Part shown: piece by piece, positions 40,932 to 51,255 of the stretch | Layout: each line of letters opens with the position of its first letter | Numbering within the stretch: the stretch's first letter is position 1 | Assembly (NCBI RefSeq): GCF_050003625.1 | Contig: NC_134400.1 | Span: forward strand, 225,224,085-225,288,084 | Direction: 5' to 3' | Source of the DNA: Haematobia irritans | Lineage: Eukaryota > Arthropoda > Insecta > Diptera > Muscidae | Length of the DNA stretch: 64,000 nt | Notes under the pieces: generated by a model | Seen by the model: the letters and a program-made list of their open reading frames with translations, nothing else | Told to the model about the DNA's origin: nothing | Database searches by the model: none | Position numbers and translations under genes: made by a program

Positions 40932-42214
40932 AAGGGTGATACGGTCAAAATTTGGTCAAGGGAAAGCGCGTGTAAATCGGTGAAATCGTTTATTTAAAAA
41001 ATCAAATTAAATTTCTTTTTCAAGTTCAATTAGTATAAAATTCAGGATATTCAGTTAGGCTTTCGCTTTTCCAAATCCGAATTGCCGGGCCTCACGCTTG
41101 ACACCTGCCATCAGATTTTGTACAGCCACCTTGTCCACCTTCTTCGCCGCAGAATGCCAGTTTGCCTTGAACTGCTGCTCGTCCTTAGCAGTTTTTTGGT
41201 CTTCTTTAGGTTCCGCTTGACCCAGTATTTCTCAATTGGGCGGAGTTCTGGCGTGTTGGGAGGGTTCTTGTCCTTGGGAACCACCTGCACGTTGTTGGCG
41301 GCGTACCACTCCATGGCCTTTTTACCGTAATGGCAAGATGCCAAATCCGGCCAAAACAGTACGGAACAACCGTGTTTCTTCAGGAAAGGCAGCAGACGTT
41401 TATTCAAACACTCTTTCACGTAAATTTCTTGGTTGACAGTCCCGGAAGCTATGAAAATGCTGCTTTTCAAGCCACAGGTACAGATGGCTTGCCAAACCAG
41501 ATATTTCTTTGCGAACTTTGACAGTTTTATGCGCTTGAAAATATCTGCTACCTTTCCCCTTCCTTTTGTCGTATAAAACTCCTGTCCCGGAAGCTGCTTG
41601 TAGTTGGCTTTGACGTAGGCTTCGTCGTTCATTACCACACAGTCAAACTTCGTCAGCATCGTCGTGTACAGCCTCCGGGATCGCGCTTTGGCCGTCGTAT
41701 TTTGTTTATCATCGCGATTTGGAGTCACTACCTTCTTGTAAGTCGATAGTCCGGCTCGTTTTTTGGCTCGATGCACGGTTGTAGACGATACACCCAGCTT
41801 ATTTGCGGCATCTCGGAGAGAGAGGTTAGGGTTTCGCTTGAAACTACCGGCAACTCTCTTTGTCATCTCAGCGGCTTCCGGTTTTCGATTTCCCCCCGAT
41901 CCAGACTTCCTGGCTGTCGACAAACGTTCCCCAAACACTTTAATTACATTTGTGACGGTTGATTTGGCAACTTTTAGCGATTTTGCCAGCTTTGCGTGCG
42001 AGTATCTCGGATTTTCGCTATGCGCGATCAAAATTTTGATACGCTGCTCTTCTTGCTTGGACGGCATTTTGACAACTGAAGAGTGAATTCCAAAATCAAA
42101 ATAGGAGCAACATTCTACACACACACACCTTCAAAATGAGGGGGTTTTTTTAAATGCAAAATTGAAAGAAATACGTCAAGTTTATATTGACCAAATTTTG
42201 ACCGTATCACCCTT
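40932..42214 (-). mobile_element. DD37E Tc1/mariner element, copy 1
   Basis: 1283 bp with ends AAGGGTGATACGGTCAAAAT and its inverse, TA duplications (40930-40931, 42215-42216), and one transposase. Almost base-for-base like the copy at 59598, differing by scattered substitutions and small indels, so the family was active recently. Confidence 0.93.
41111..42067 (-). CDS. DD37E transposase, copy 1 (C-terminus out of frame)
   Basis: Start chosen at ATG 42067 (MPSKQEEQRIKILIAHSENP); upstream codons lie in the UTR. 318 residues: two helix-turn-helix regions (SHAKLAKSLKVAKSTVTNVI; SLRDAANKLGVSSTTVHRAK), then catalytic MNDEAYVK, WPDLASCHYGKKAMEW and TPELRPIEKYW. There are 37 residues between the second Asp and the Glu, hence DD37E. 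Two residues after EKYW are missing relative to copy 2 (6-bp deletion). After KKTKK the frame leaves the conserved one at A6 (41192-41197). The expected C-terminus, VQNLMAGVKREARQFGFGKA, is encoded in the -1 frame and ends at 41055. The first catalytic block reads NDE instead of DDE. Confidence 0.88.
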   Translation of the reverse strand: MPSKQEEQRIKILIAHSENPRYSHAKLAKSLKVAKSTVTNVIKVFGERLSTARKSGSGGNRKPEAAEMTKRVAGSFKRNPNLSLRDAANKLGVSSTTVHRAKKRAGLSTYKKVVTPNRDDKQNTTAKARSRRLYTTMLTKFDCVVMNDEAYVKANYKQLPGQEFYTTKGRGKVADIFKRIKLSKFAKKYLVWQAICTCGLKSSIFIASGTVNQEIYVKECLNKRLLPFLKKHGCSVLFWPDLASCHYGKKAMEWYAANNVQVVPKDKNPPNTPELRPIEKYWVKRNLKKTKKLLRTSSSSRQTGILRRRRWTRWLYKI

Positions 42215-42216
42215 TA

Positions 42217-42477
42217 TGGCAATTTTAATTGATTCAATTAAAACTGTGATTGAATTTTATGTTAAAAATCAATCACGTTTTTAATTGATTCAATCATACA
42301 ATTAATTGATTCCGTGACAAAAGTCAATTAATTTTTTAATTGAAAATCGTGTTGGTTTTCAATCAAAATGGGTGATTGATACTATCATTTTCGTGATTGA
42401 AGACATTTCAATTAAAAAAATGATTGAATCCGCGATTTTCGTGATTGAAATCAAAAAAATTTTTTTTGTGTGTAGTG
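42217..42477. repeat. AATTAATT MITE
   Basis: GGCAATTTTAATTGATTCAA through GATTGAAATCAAAAAAATTT and TTTTTTGTGTGTAG. The DD37E element sits at its left edge. Confidence 0.6.
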
Positions 42478-43358
42478 GTGAAGGGTATAATTAATGAGTA
42501 ATTCAATAATAAAATAACATAATGGAAAGCAAATAGAATTCAACATCAATGATTAATTCAATAATAAAATAAAAAATAAAATAACATAATGGAAAGCAAA
42601 TATAATATTCACGACTTGTTGAATGTTGGATTCAACACAGTCAAACTTTTTTTGCAGTGTACATTCCAACCACTTTGAAGCAAACATTAACATCAATCTT
42701 CCAGTATCTCCCCAAAATATTGCAATAGTTCTTCATACGAAATATAATAACAATTGAAGCTATTTCTCATTCACATTCCACACTACTGCCTCATTGTAAT
42801 TAGATAGAATGTGACTTTAATGGGATTTCATCGATAGAACTCCATCAAGGAATCGTGATGCATAGTAGTTACTTTGCCCACTTACGCAACTTTAATAATG
42901 CAACATCATGTGCCGCAATGGAAAGGGACTATGCCATAGACTCAATGGCATTCAAACCTTGTGATGTCCAAGTACAATGTCGTTTGCGTGGAGTACACAG
43001 TTTCAGCTGTCCACTGATGCTGTCCCCAATATTATGGGATACAATCAAGCAGCTCCAAGTTGATGGTTATTGTGGGCAAATGCGGTGGATTGGTGTGTAA
43101 GAAGAAGCAAACGTTGATGTTGGTAATGGAAAATCACACTTCACACTTTTTGCCCTTTATCAATGGGAACAAACTCTAAATTGTGGCAATTGTATGAAGG
43201 AGACAAGCTGACGGACTATATCTAAATTTAGAAAATCTAAAGAATCGCGGATTGTTACAACAACATTATGCCAGCCTCCAAATGCTTTGGCTAGCAATGA
43301 AAAGGTGTTGAGGCTGCGACAGCATAGATTGCCAATCAGAATATGTAACTGTGGCAGG
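42478..43358. other. Upstream region of the first cuticle gene; no other gene
   Basis: Contains a local duplication (AATAAAATAACATAATGGAA at about 42509 and 42577). The segment 42850-43320 has more balanced composition and may hold enhancer sequence of the cuticle gene. No protein-like frame. Confidence 0.4.
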
Positions 43359-43395
43359 TATAAAAGGATCTAGAACTCCACCATAGCATATCATA
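43359..43395 (+). promoter_or_regulatory. Core promoter of cuticle gene 1
   Basis: TATAAAAG at 43359-43366 with an initiator-like TCATAC at 43391-43396. The start would be near A43393, giving a leader of about 64 nt before the ATG at 43457. Confidence 0.7.
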
Positions 43396-43456
43396 CCTTC
43401 GCTGGGCGAGATTTAGTTCACATCGAAATTCTTGCAGCACCTTTCTGACAACAATC

Positions 43457-44248
43457 ATGAAACTTTGTTTAGTTTTGGTCACCTTGGTTGCAGCAGGCCA
43501 AGCTGCAAGTCTCTCATACATAGTGGCAAGTCCAACACTGCGCTCATATCCTTACGTCTATGGAAGCCATGCCACATCAGTGATTAGCCCTGTTCAACAT
43601 CAGTATCATACACAGGATGAATTGGGACAATATGCTTATGGCTATAGTGATCCTTTGTCCAGCAAACAGGAGGTGCGCTCATTGGATGGTGTCACCAGGG
43701 GATCATATTCATATCGGGATGCCGAAGGGATTCTGCAGACGGTTGATTATACGGCCGATGATACGGGGTTTCATGTCACCGCCACTAACTTACCGAAACA
43801 AGTACAGCATTCCGTCCAATCACAGCAGGAATTACACACACACCAGTCGTCAATTTCCGATACAGATCCCCCAGCTGCCGATTCCACAAATTCCATTTCC
43901 TCAGATTCCATTTCCGTCGATACCGATACTGAATCGATTGCCTCAGCTGGTCCGTCTGGTGATGCAATTTATTCGCGGAGTGGGTTGCGCCTGGCAGAGT
44001 CTTCAGCCTCTCACCCAAAATTTATTTCAAATCCAGCCCATGTTCGCTCTATGGAATTGCCTCAGTCCTTGGCAGATACCCTTAAGGTGGCCACTCCGTC
44101 GGGTGTTTTCGTAAGTGCTAAACCCAGGAACGTTCTAGTGGCAACTCCATTGACCACTGTTACTGGTATTCCAGTTGCTGCAAAATCATTGCTCCAGAAG
44201 GTTTATGGATTTGGCTATCCACTCAGCAAACGTTTCGTATATTATTAA
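43457..44248 (+). CDS. RR-1 cuticular protein (CPR family), Cpr72E-like
   Basis: 263 residues, single exon. Residues 1-16 are a signal peptide (MKLCLVLVTLVAAGQA). An RR-1 chitin-binding domain spans about 52-113 (DELGQYAYGYSDPLSSKQEV, GSYSYRDAEGILQTVDYTAD, then GFHVTATNLP). The rest is a Ser/Thr/Asp-rich spacer (SISSDSISVDTDTESI-type) and a C-terminal YGFGYPLSKRFVYY. RR-1 proteins are secreted by epidermis and bind chitin, usually in flexible cuticle. Start chosen at the first ATG after the TATA-defined leader. Its RR domain is nearly the same as in the gene at 46946, and both share a C-terminal GFP/GYP...RF.Y motif, so they are paralogues. The match to Drosophila Cpr72Ea/Eb is inferred from synteny with ringmaker as I remember it. 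AATAAA at 44316. Confidence 0.92.
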   Translation: MKLCLVLVTLVAAGQAASLSYIVASPTLRSYPYVYGSHATSVISPVQHQYHTQDELGQYAYGYSDPLSSKQEVRSLDGVTRGSYSYRDAEGILQTVDYTADDTGFHVTATNLPKQVQHSVQSQQELHTHQSSISDTDPPAADSTNSISSDSISVDTDTESIASAGPSGDAIYSRSGLRLAESSASHPKFISNPAHVRSMELPQSLADTLKVATPSGVFVSAKPRNVLVATPLTTVTGIPVAAKSLLQKVYGFGYPLSKRFVYY

Positions 44249-44315
44249 CGGTCAACCAGAATCCAGCCAGCATTACCATTTTAAGCTTAATTGTAATACC
44301 AACATTAAAAACGAT

Positions 44316-44321
44316 AATAAA
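44316..44321 (+). terminator. Polyadenylation signal of cuticle gene 1
   Basis: AATAAA, 68 bases after the TAA stop. Confidence 0.6.
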
Positions 44322-44394
44322 AATAATTTTTTACTAAGAATTTTCCGGTCCTTTGGTATATTTTTTAATCACTAAAGTCTAAAAAGCTTCTTTA

Positions 44395-44560
44395 AAAATT
44401 GATCGCTAAACCCGTCGCTACGAAATTCAACGGCGACAAAGAGTGAAAACGTCTCCAGGCATACCGATCTGTGTCGATAATAAACGATAGCAGACGATAT
44501 CGACAAACAGAATATCAATTAGTGGCGACAGGCGAAAAGCAACGGCGACAATATTTTTGA
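44395..44560. repeat. Possible short MITE with GGCGACAA motifs
   Basis: ACCCGTCGCTACGAAATTCA, ACGGCGACAAAGAG, GTGGCGACAGGCG and ACGGCGACAATATTT repeat a GGCGACA core around a partly palindromic centre (CGATAATAAACGATAGCAGA). No clear ends. Confidence 0.35.
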
Positions 44561-45785
44561 CATAAACATGTTACTGGCCACCATACAAAAAAAAAAAAAA
44601 TAATAATAATAATAATAATATTAATAACATTAATAACATTTTGCTCTTGAAACATATTTGAGGTGATCTGCGTGACGTCTTACTTCCCCCCAATTTGGAG
44701 CTTGGCTCTGAACTCTTATAATAGTAAACAAAACACCATTGGCCAAAAATGTAAGAATGAATTTATGATTTTTTATATACATATAGTATTACTTTTATTT
44801 TTTATAAGAATTTTACAATTCAGCATTTATTCTTTAGATTGCAGAACATGAGTTTCTTCGCGTTTCCTTAACATTTTGCCATAAACTTGGAAAAAAATCG
44901 TGCTACAAATGTTATTTTTCATATTATTTATTACATTTTCCTCTGCAAATCATATGGCTTGCAAATTTTCATTTTTAAGCGATTTCGAAAAATCTTGTTT
45001 CACATGAAACCAAGAACAACCAATTTTTTGGGGGGAAATCAAAGTGGAAGGTGAAATTTATTTGAAGGGAAATCAAGAACATACACGGATATGTTTCTTT
45101 TCTATATCATAGCATTTTGGACAACGATTATGATGTATTAAACATGGAAAAACAAAAATGTTTTGAGTTCACATCCCTAAACGGTATTATATTTTTTAGA
45201 TTTAGACAAAAAATATTTTTTCTCCAAGATTATAACATTTTGATCGGTGACCATACCGGTTGTATTATTTCGAAACATCAATGCCGATTAAAATGCTAAT
45301 ATCTTGTATTTTAGATCATAGCATAGTTGAAGTTGTGTTAAACTGTAAAACAACTTTTTTCTGTGATATAATAAATTGTCTCTTATGATTATTTTTTTTT
45401 TTTTTGAACATTATATTCACTTGCTAAACATGATTGCCGTGATAATTGTATATTCTTGGATAGTGATTGTAATGATAATAAAAAGTCGAATTTCCGTGTT
45501 TTTTTAAAGTTTGGAAAAGTTGCATTTTTTAATTTTTGCTGTGCCTGTATATAAAGTACATGTGAATATAAAATTATTTATGCAAAGTATAAATTGTGTG
45601 AAGAAAAAAAATGTAACTCTAACACCATTCCTCAATTTGTACTCCGGATTCCTCTCTGAATGGCTGTGGTGGACAATATGAACATATAATTTGTTTTTTT
45701 TTGACGTCTTTGACAAAATGTACTTTGGTGTGAATGTGTTAGGTTCTTCTGCTGAGCTTCTCATCTATTATCATTCTCAAAACAC
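44561..45785. other. No gene; a (TAA)n tract
   Basis: A (TAA/TAAT)n tract at 44590-44640 and otherwise AT-rich DNA without recognisable genes. Confidence 0.45.
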
Positions 45786-45789
45786 TTTG

Positions 45790-46215
45790 AACCAACAATA
45801 TTTTTTGAAGATAATCAAAAATTATTGTTGGTTCATCTTGTTTTAGTATCATGTCGCTTAATAGTGTCCGTATCCAGATTGCCTCTTTACATGCTTCTGA
45901 TAGAGATATGAATTCTGCTTCAGTTGATGAGAGGGAAACGCATGTTTGCTCTTTAGATCATTTGGAACATAAACCCAAAGAATTTGATTTTCTGTCCGTT
46001 CTGTCTTCTGCCCAATTTGCATCAGCATAGAAGGATTAGTACATTTTTGTTTGAAGCAGTAGTGTTACTTAGCCGTAGGATGTAGCTTGCGGTACCCTTC
46101 AAGTATTTCAAAACTCGCTTCAACTCATTCCAATCTTCTTGAGTTGGGCAACTAACCTTTTGTGCTAGAATTGAAACTCTCGCCGCTATATCGGGTCTTG
46201 AATTCACACTGATAG
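45790..46215 (-). pseudogene. Copia (Ty1) retrotransposon pol remnant
   Basis: The minus strand encodes the end of reverse transcriptase and the RNase H of a Ty1/copia element. Blocks are MNSRPDIAARVSILAQKVSC, LKRVLKYLKGTASYILRLSN, then in other frames YADANWAEDRTDRKSNS and QTCVSLSSTEAEFISLSEAC, ending EAIWIRTLLSDMILK. Frameshift near 46025 and a TGA in the RNase H part. No LTR is visible, so it is a decayed internal fragment between two host genes. Confidence 0.85.
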
Positions 46216-46431
46216 ACTAGCTCATATACATAGACTAGCACATATACATGATATCGTCCATAAATACTCACAGAAATATTTGCACCATAATTCCCTTTTA
46301 ATCCAATGTCAACTTAACGAATTTTCCGGAAAAGTCGATTATCGATTTTGCTTTTCGAATACGGTCAAGACAATCATGTTTCTCCTTGTGTGTGCATATT
46401 ACATTTTTCCAGTAACAACACTTTGACACAT

Positions 46432-46817
46432 CCCAGCAAAAAATGGAGCACTATTTCAGCAGGATTGTAAGGGAGAGAGGCAACACCAACTGCTTACAAA
46501 ACAACCGAATCAGCGCTGATTTTTGTGGGCTATGTCCCGATTTAGAGCAGCTTCTACATAGCGCTGATATAATTGCTCATTTTAATAGAAATATTGCTCT
46601 TGAGTATAGCATTGTTGGCGTGAAGGAAAACAGCACTACCTTTCACGCATCTATACTGCGTGAATTGGTTGCAATAACGTAAACGAATGATCATAAACTA
46701 GTTTGATTACTCGTTTACGTTATTGCCACCAATTCATGCAGTATGGATGCACTGCCTACTTTATTGTATACCAAACAGCACAACTAAACTCTTACTGCTG
46801 AAGTATTTTTTGCTGGG
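46432..46817. mobile_element. MITE with CCCAGCAAAAAAT ends and central long hairpin
   Basis: 386 bp between CCCAGCAAAAAATGGAGC and its inverse (ATTTTTTGCTGGG); the match extends to ACATCCC outside. The core has a hairpin: arm 46647-46685 (GCATCTATACTGCGTGAATT onward) against 46711-46750, about 40 bp with few mismatches and a 25-nt loop. Non-coding. It lies between the two convergent cuticle genes, close to the 3' end of the second. Confidence 0.7.
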
Positions 46818-46945
46818 ATGTTCATCGCAAACATAGATAATAAACAGTACAACACCAAAGATATGCAATTTTCAATTATTTTATTTTATTGGAACTTTGA
46901 AACAAATAATAAACAAAATACAAACAATATTTTTCTGTTTCAAAT

Positions 46946-47638
46946 TTAAACGGTTGGCAAATAGAATCGTTGGGGTAAGATAGGAAATCCATTTTTGTAT
47001 TGGTCTTTGAGGAGTGAAGAGGGAGATCTAATGGCTGGGATCGCCTGGTTAAATACGGCTGAATTGTGGCTCTTAAGGTTTGTGGATTTTCGTAACATTC
47101 GATGTTTTTCCTCTTCTAGGGCGAAACGGGCAAGGAATTCCTTTTTAGCAGCTGCCACTTCAGGTGTGTCCTCCACTGGTTGGGGCAATATGGACGATGA
47201 TGAGATATCTCCTCGTAGAATGGCCTCGTGGGCTGCCAAATGTTTTTGACGAGCCAAAGCAACTTCAGGCGTTTCTGTTACTGGCTTCTGATAAATGTCT
47301 CTGGGTAAATTGGTTGCACTCACATGGAAGCCATCGGAATCAGCAGTGTAATCCACTGTTTGTAATGTCCCATGGGCATCAATATATGAATAGGATCCAA
47401 GTGTTACACCATCGAATGTCCGAATTTCTTGCTTGCTAGACAATGGTTCCGAATATCCGTAGGAGTATTGACCTAGAGAATCCTGTGTAAAGTACTGTTG
47501 CAACTGGGGTTGTGCTTGCTTCAAAGAGGATTTTGCTATCAGTATGGGTGATTGTAATTGCTGAGATGGCACAGGGTAGACATAACTGTCTGCCCACACA
47601 ACAGCAAATAAGGATACGAATGTTGCCAATTGATTCAT
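46946..47638 (-). CDS. RR-1 cuticular protein with two TPEV motifs, Cpr72E-like
   Basis: 230 residues from ATG 47638 (MNQLATFVSLFAVVWA signal peptide); codons further upstream start with TTG and are leader. RR-1 domain at about 52-112 (DSLGQYSYGYSEPLSSKQEI, GSYSYIDAHGTLQTVDYTAD, GFHVSATNLP). Two copies of the cuticle-protein motif PVxxTPEVxxAxxxxLA follow, at about 120-138 and 154-172. The C-terminus NGFPILPQRFYLPTV resembles that of the gene at 43457. Single exon, intact, convergent with that gene. It binds chitin in the extracellular cuticle. TATA box at 47801-47794. Confidence 0.92.
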   Translation of the reverse strand: MNQLATFVSLFAVVWADSYVYPVPSQQLQSPILIAKSSLKQAQPQLQQYFTQDSLGQYSYGYSEPLSSKQEIRTFDGVTLGSYSYIDAHGTLQTVDYTADSDGFHVSATNLPRDIYQKPVTETPEVALARQKHLAAHEAILRGDISSSSILPQPVEDTPEVAAAKKEFLARFALEEEKHRMLRKSTNLKSHNSAVFNQAIPAIRSPSSLLKDQYKNGFPILPQRFYLPTV

Positions 47639-47793
47639 GATGTCTGCCAAGGATTTTCGTTGGTAATTTTTATTTTATTTTTTTTTTCTGTGGAAAAAGC
47701 GCTGCTAGTGTTTTGTCGATGGGGTTTCTGGACTAGTACTCGCTTTAAAGAGTTCTCGATGGGATTTGCGTTATGATCACACTTTGGTTCCTC

Positions 47794-47801
47794 CTTTTAT
47801 A
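47794..47801 (-). promoter_or_regulatory. TATA box of cuticle gene 2
   Basis: TATAAAAG on the minus strand. An ATCATAA initiator-like site lies about 30 bases downstream, which would give a leader of roughly 130 nt rich in A near its 3' end. Confidence 0.65.
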
Positions 47802-48950
47802 GTTGAAAAGAAGAATGCTAGTGGATGACAATCTCCCCAATTTGCTGACCCTTGAAACAAAACCCCATGAGTATTCTCATCAGGCAAATTCATGCGCCAG
47901 GCTGCTCCAAGAAGTATTTTGTGGGATGCCACAACAAGAACCTTGCCAGAACTCTATGCGCCGCTTGTAGAGCATGTTCCTGTGTGCATGTGTAGTTCAA
48001 AACATATGTCGAAGAAGGTCATCCAGTTTACTTTTACTCCAAATATCCAAAGCTTGGCTTGCTCCCCCACAGAAAATAAATGTGAATGCCTTTCTGGCTT
48101 CTTGCCGCCGCTGTTGCTGCCAATGTTATTCGTGTTTAATGTTATTTAACGTGTCTGCCGATCGTTTAGAATTGAAGTACCGCAACTTGTTCCCAGTGCT
48201 CGCTGACTGACTGGCGGGTTAGATAGCAGCAATTGCTTCCTCATAACTGCATCTTCAGTGGTCCAGAGACGTCATGTGGTGCAGCACGTGAGTAGTTTTG
48301 TTTATTGATCCGATATCCATCCACACGTTTTGTTCATGTATCGTTAAGCTGTCATTGGTGCTGCAGCCTGTTTTGCTCTTCCCTTCGTGGATGTAAAGGT
48401 ACGATGAGGAAGCCCCTATCACATCCCTAGGTAATTTGTTACTGTGTCGCATTGCCCGTCCGTCTGTTTGTCTGGTAGGAGGCCGAGTATGTTGACTGTT
48501 CCAATATTCTTGTACATTTATGTTGAGATGTCGACAAAAGGTAGCGGACAGCCCCTTTTGAATAAATCTTAGTTTCATTGAATTAAACAACGCATTAAGA
48601 AGCGTTGTTCGCATATTTTCATTATTGTGTCCCAATATTTGCCATGAATATGAATTGTCTGTCGATATTGTTCATTATACATACATTGGTGGTATTGGAC
48701 AGAATAATCAGAAATGGTACTGCCGATTGTGTGATTGCCTGGTAGTCATGCATGTGATTGATATATGAATTACATTGTCACTTTGTCATTGGTATATCTG
48801 ATGAAGATTTGTGGCAAAAGACATTAAATGGAGTTCACTCATGAATGATGACACAATGCTGCATTACAACCTATTTCTTTAAAATCTAGTTTTAGGTTAT
48901 CCTGCCAGTCGAACAGTGGACCGCGTGAGATATTATCACTAAATACACGC
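47802..48950. other. No gene recognised
   Basis: Balanced base composition (about 47850-48500) compared with the AT-rich surroundings, but no frame matches a known protein. Probably unique non-coding DNA upstream of cuticle gene 2. Confidence 0.45.
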
Positions 48951-49845
48951 AAAAAATTAATTCTTTCCTCCCAAACGAAATTTTAGACAAACAAAGTTCG
49001 TTTCTCATTTGCTTTTCATTGAAAGGAAGTGTATTTGGAAGAAAAGTATATACTTTTTGTGATAAACGTTTATTCTTTTCCAGGATGTAAAAGCAATTTC
49101 ATAAAGACTAACTCAAAAATTTTTTTTCTGGCTAATTGCATTTTCCCTCACATCTTTCTCACTTCCACGAAGTTTTTTAGTCCTTAGCACCTTTTTCTGT
49201 AATACAAACAATGTAGAAGAAATTATACGATTTTATAAATTTTTTTTACCTTTCGCCTGGACTGAGAATCGAACCGCGTACCATGCAATTTGTAAGGCAG
49301 CACACTATCCACTGAGCTACGTAGCTGTTATTGTCATCAATAGCTAATTATCCATATAAGTTATATTAATATAGCATAGCTTGCGGCGCCCACGAGCCGA
49401 TTAAACAAAGTTTATTTAACAGAAAAATACATTTAGTTTGGGACCGTGGAGCAGTGGTTGCTACGTCGGACTTGCATGCCAAGTGTCGTGAGTTCGATCC
49501 CTGCTTCGACCAAAGTTTTTTTTTTTACATATATTCCAGATATGGTCGGAAGATTCCGAAAAATTTTTCAACATTACATTCTACTATATTAAATTTTTAC
49601 TATGAACTGTAAAATCTGTCTTATTAAAGACCTAAAGTCAGAAAAGAACAGTGTTTGATATAAACGAAATGGACTGTGTTGTTGGTTCAAAAATAAGTTT
49701 TTTTTATTGAAAAAATAAAAATTGTGTAACAAACGAATTTTTTTGGTGATAAAAGTGTATACTTTTCGAAGCAATTCAAAAAACTCTAACAAAAGAAAAA
49801 CGTTTTCGGTACACGTTTTCCAAACGTTTTTTTCTTTGCGTGTAG
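48951..49845. mobile_element. MITE with ACACGCAAA ends, split by a retroposon
   Basis: Left part (48951-49140; ACACGCAAAAAATTAATTCT, AACGAAATTTTAGACAAAC) and right part (about 49650-49845; AAACGTTTTTTTCTTTGCGT) have matching inverted termini. The composite retroposon lies between them. Confidence 0.5.
49145..49523. repeat. Composite retroposon with two opposed tRNA-like modules, copy 2
   Basis: Better preserved than copy 1. Minus module at 49256-49326 (GTAGCTCAGTGGATAGTGTG, CGGTTCGATTCTCA). Plus module at 49443-49511 with intact B box (GAGTTCGATCCCTGCTTCGA), ending in T11. Both modules keep RNA polymerase III A/B-box character but cannot fold into proper tRNAs by eye. Confidence 0.72.
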
Positions 49846-50149
49846 TGAGCCACGGTTAAAAGTTAATTGAGACACAGCCATATGTTTACTTTCTGAGCGT
49901 ACTGTGTTTCAACTAAAATATGGTACACAAACAGATCTTTTGGGAGTGAAAGAATTTTCAACAAATAAAGCATAGCACGATATGGTTTTGTCGATTCTCA
50001 TGTGGGCTTGACAGCATCTCCACCACATCAGATCTATACTAGAGGTTATGAAAGTGCACCTTTCAAAGTTTTGTACCCTGTAGGCGTCTATAGATTTGAG
50101 TCTAGCATTTTCTTTTCAATGCAATAAAATTTCTTCATCTTAACAAATC

Positions 50150-50995
50150 CAGAAAACAGAAATTAACTACAAGTGATTCTTTAAAAAAGAGATTTCTTAT
50201 TTCCTTTCTGAATTTGTGCTATTTTGATTCGCATATTGAGCATCAATAAATTGTGGTCAGATGGTACATCAGCTCCCGGGTATGTAGAGCATTTCGTTAC
50301 ACAGTTTTTAAATCTATTGTTGATGAGTATATAGTCAATTTGATTACGAACAATATTCCTTCCGTTGTCTAGAGGTAATCTCCATGTGTAGAGTCGTCTG
50401 GGATCTCTCTTTCATTTCTTTCGCCGAGTCCATGTCTTCTTGTTACACCATCTACTTTGTCATTACCCACTTTGGCATTGAAGTCGCCTTGAATTATTGT
50501 TATTTCATGTGATTTCGTCATTTTTAGTAATTGGGATATTTCTTCGTAGAAATGTACAACCTCGTCGCTGTCTCGATCACATGAAGGAGCATATGTTTGT
50601 ATGATGTTTATATTCAGGGGCTTTGCTGAAATTTTTATCATCATAGACCTTTCTGACATTGGATAAGATCCAATCACACATGCTGCTATGTGATTTTGAA
50701 CAATAATTCCTACACATCTTCTGTGTATTCCCTCCATATTTCCTGAGTGATATACAGATACATTTTGGGATTTAAAAACGCCACACTCTGTCCACCTGGT
50801 TTCACTGACGCCAAGTATATCAATTTTGAGTCGATTCATTTCGCTAATTGTGTTGTTTAGTTTTCCGATTTCGTATAAACTTCTAACATTCCAGGTTCCA
50901 ATGTTTATTTGTTGGTTACTTTTACCTCCGGGGATTCTTAGCACCCTCGTTTGGCCGGTGACTGAGGGCCGTGTGTTTAGATTTATGTTGTTCAT
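50150..50995 (-). pseudogene. RTE-type non-LTR retrotransposon endonuclease, deleted and truncated
   Basis: Starts ATG 50995 (MNNINLNTRPSVTGQTRVLR). It contains IGTWNVRSLYEIGKLNNTIS, VSETRW, QTYAPSCDRDSDEV, IIQGDFNAKVG and HGLGERNER, the N-terminal APE endonuclease of the RTE/BovB type (often labelled craniofacial development protein 2-like). Near 50400 a deletion shifts the frame. The next frame continues RRLYTWRLPLDNGRNIVRNQ, IDYILINNRF, TYPGADVPSDHNLLMLNMRI and ends about 50150. Reverse transcriptase is absent. Upstream to 51255, a conserved leader encodes TPIGRVPRWRIGERLPDMGG in another frame. Confidence 0.87.
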
Positions 50996-51255
50996 ATTGT
51001 ATGATTTTCAAAGGAAGTATACTTCAGTGGTTTCCCGTTGCCTTCTGGAGGGTTTATAGATTTCCTTCTATATTTCAGCCGCCCCAGTGGAGAACAGACG
51101 CTGTTTGCAGTCGCCCAATGTGGGAACAGACACTGCTACCTCGCTTGAGAGGTATTTGATTTCCCTCTTACCACCCATATCTGGGAGGCGTTCCCCTATC
51201 CGCCACCTGGGGACGCGCCCTATTGGGGTTACAGGCTCCCCGTAAGGGGGTATAA
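50996..51255 (-). mobile_element. 5' leader of the RTE element
   Basis: Carries a short frame with PYGEPVTPIGRVPRWRIGER, LSSEVAVSVPTLGDCKQRLF and STGAAEI, then GGCAACGGGAAACCACTGAA before the endonuclease start. I recall this leader from RTE copies in other flies. MITE sequence begins at about 51255. Confidence 0.6.

Noticed and set aside
42068..42124. Longer N-terminus of the DD37E transposase starting MCVECC
   Set aside because: The segment lies in the element's 5' UTR; MPSKQEEQ is the first methionine with the conserved helix-turn-helix start in both copies.
47892..48210. Overlapping frames in the balanced-composition region
   Set aside because: Two frames are open on the same strand with no family resemblance or promoter.
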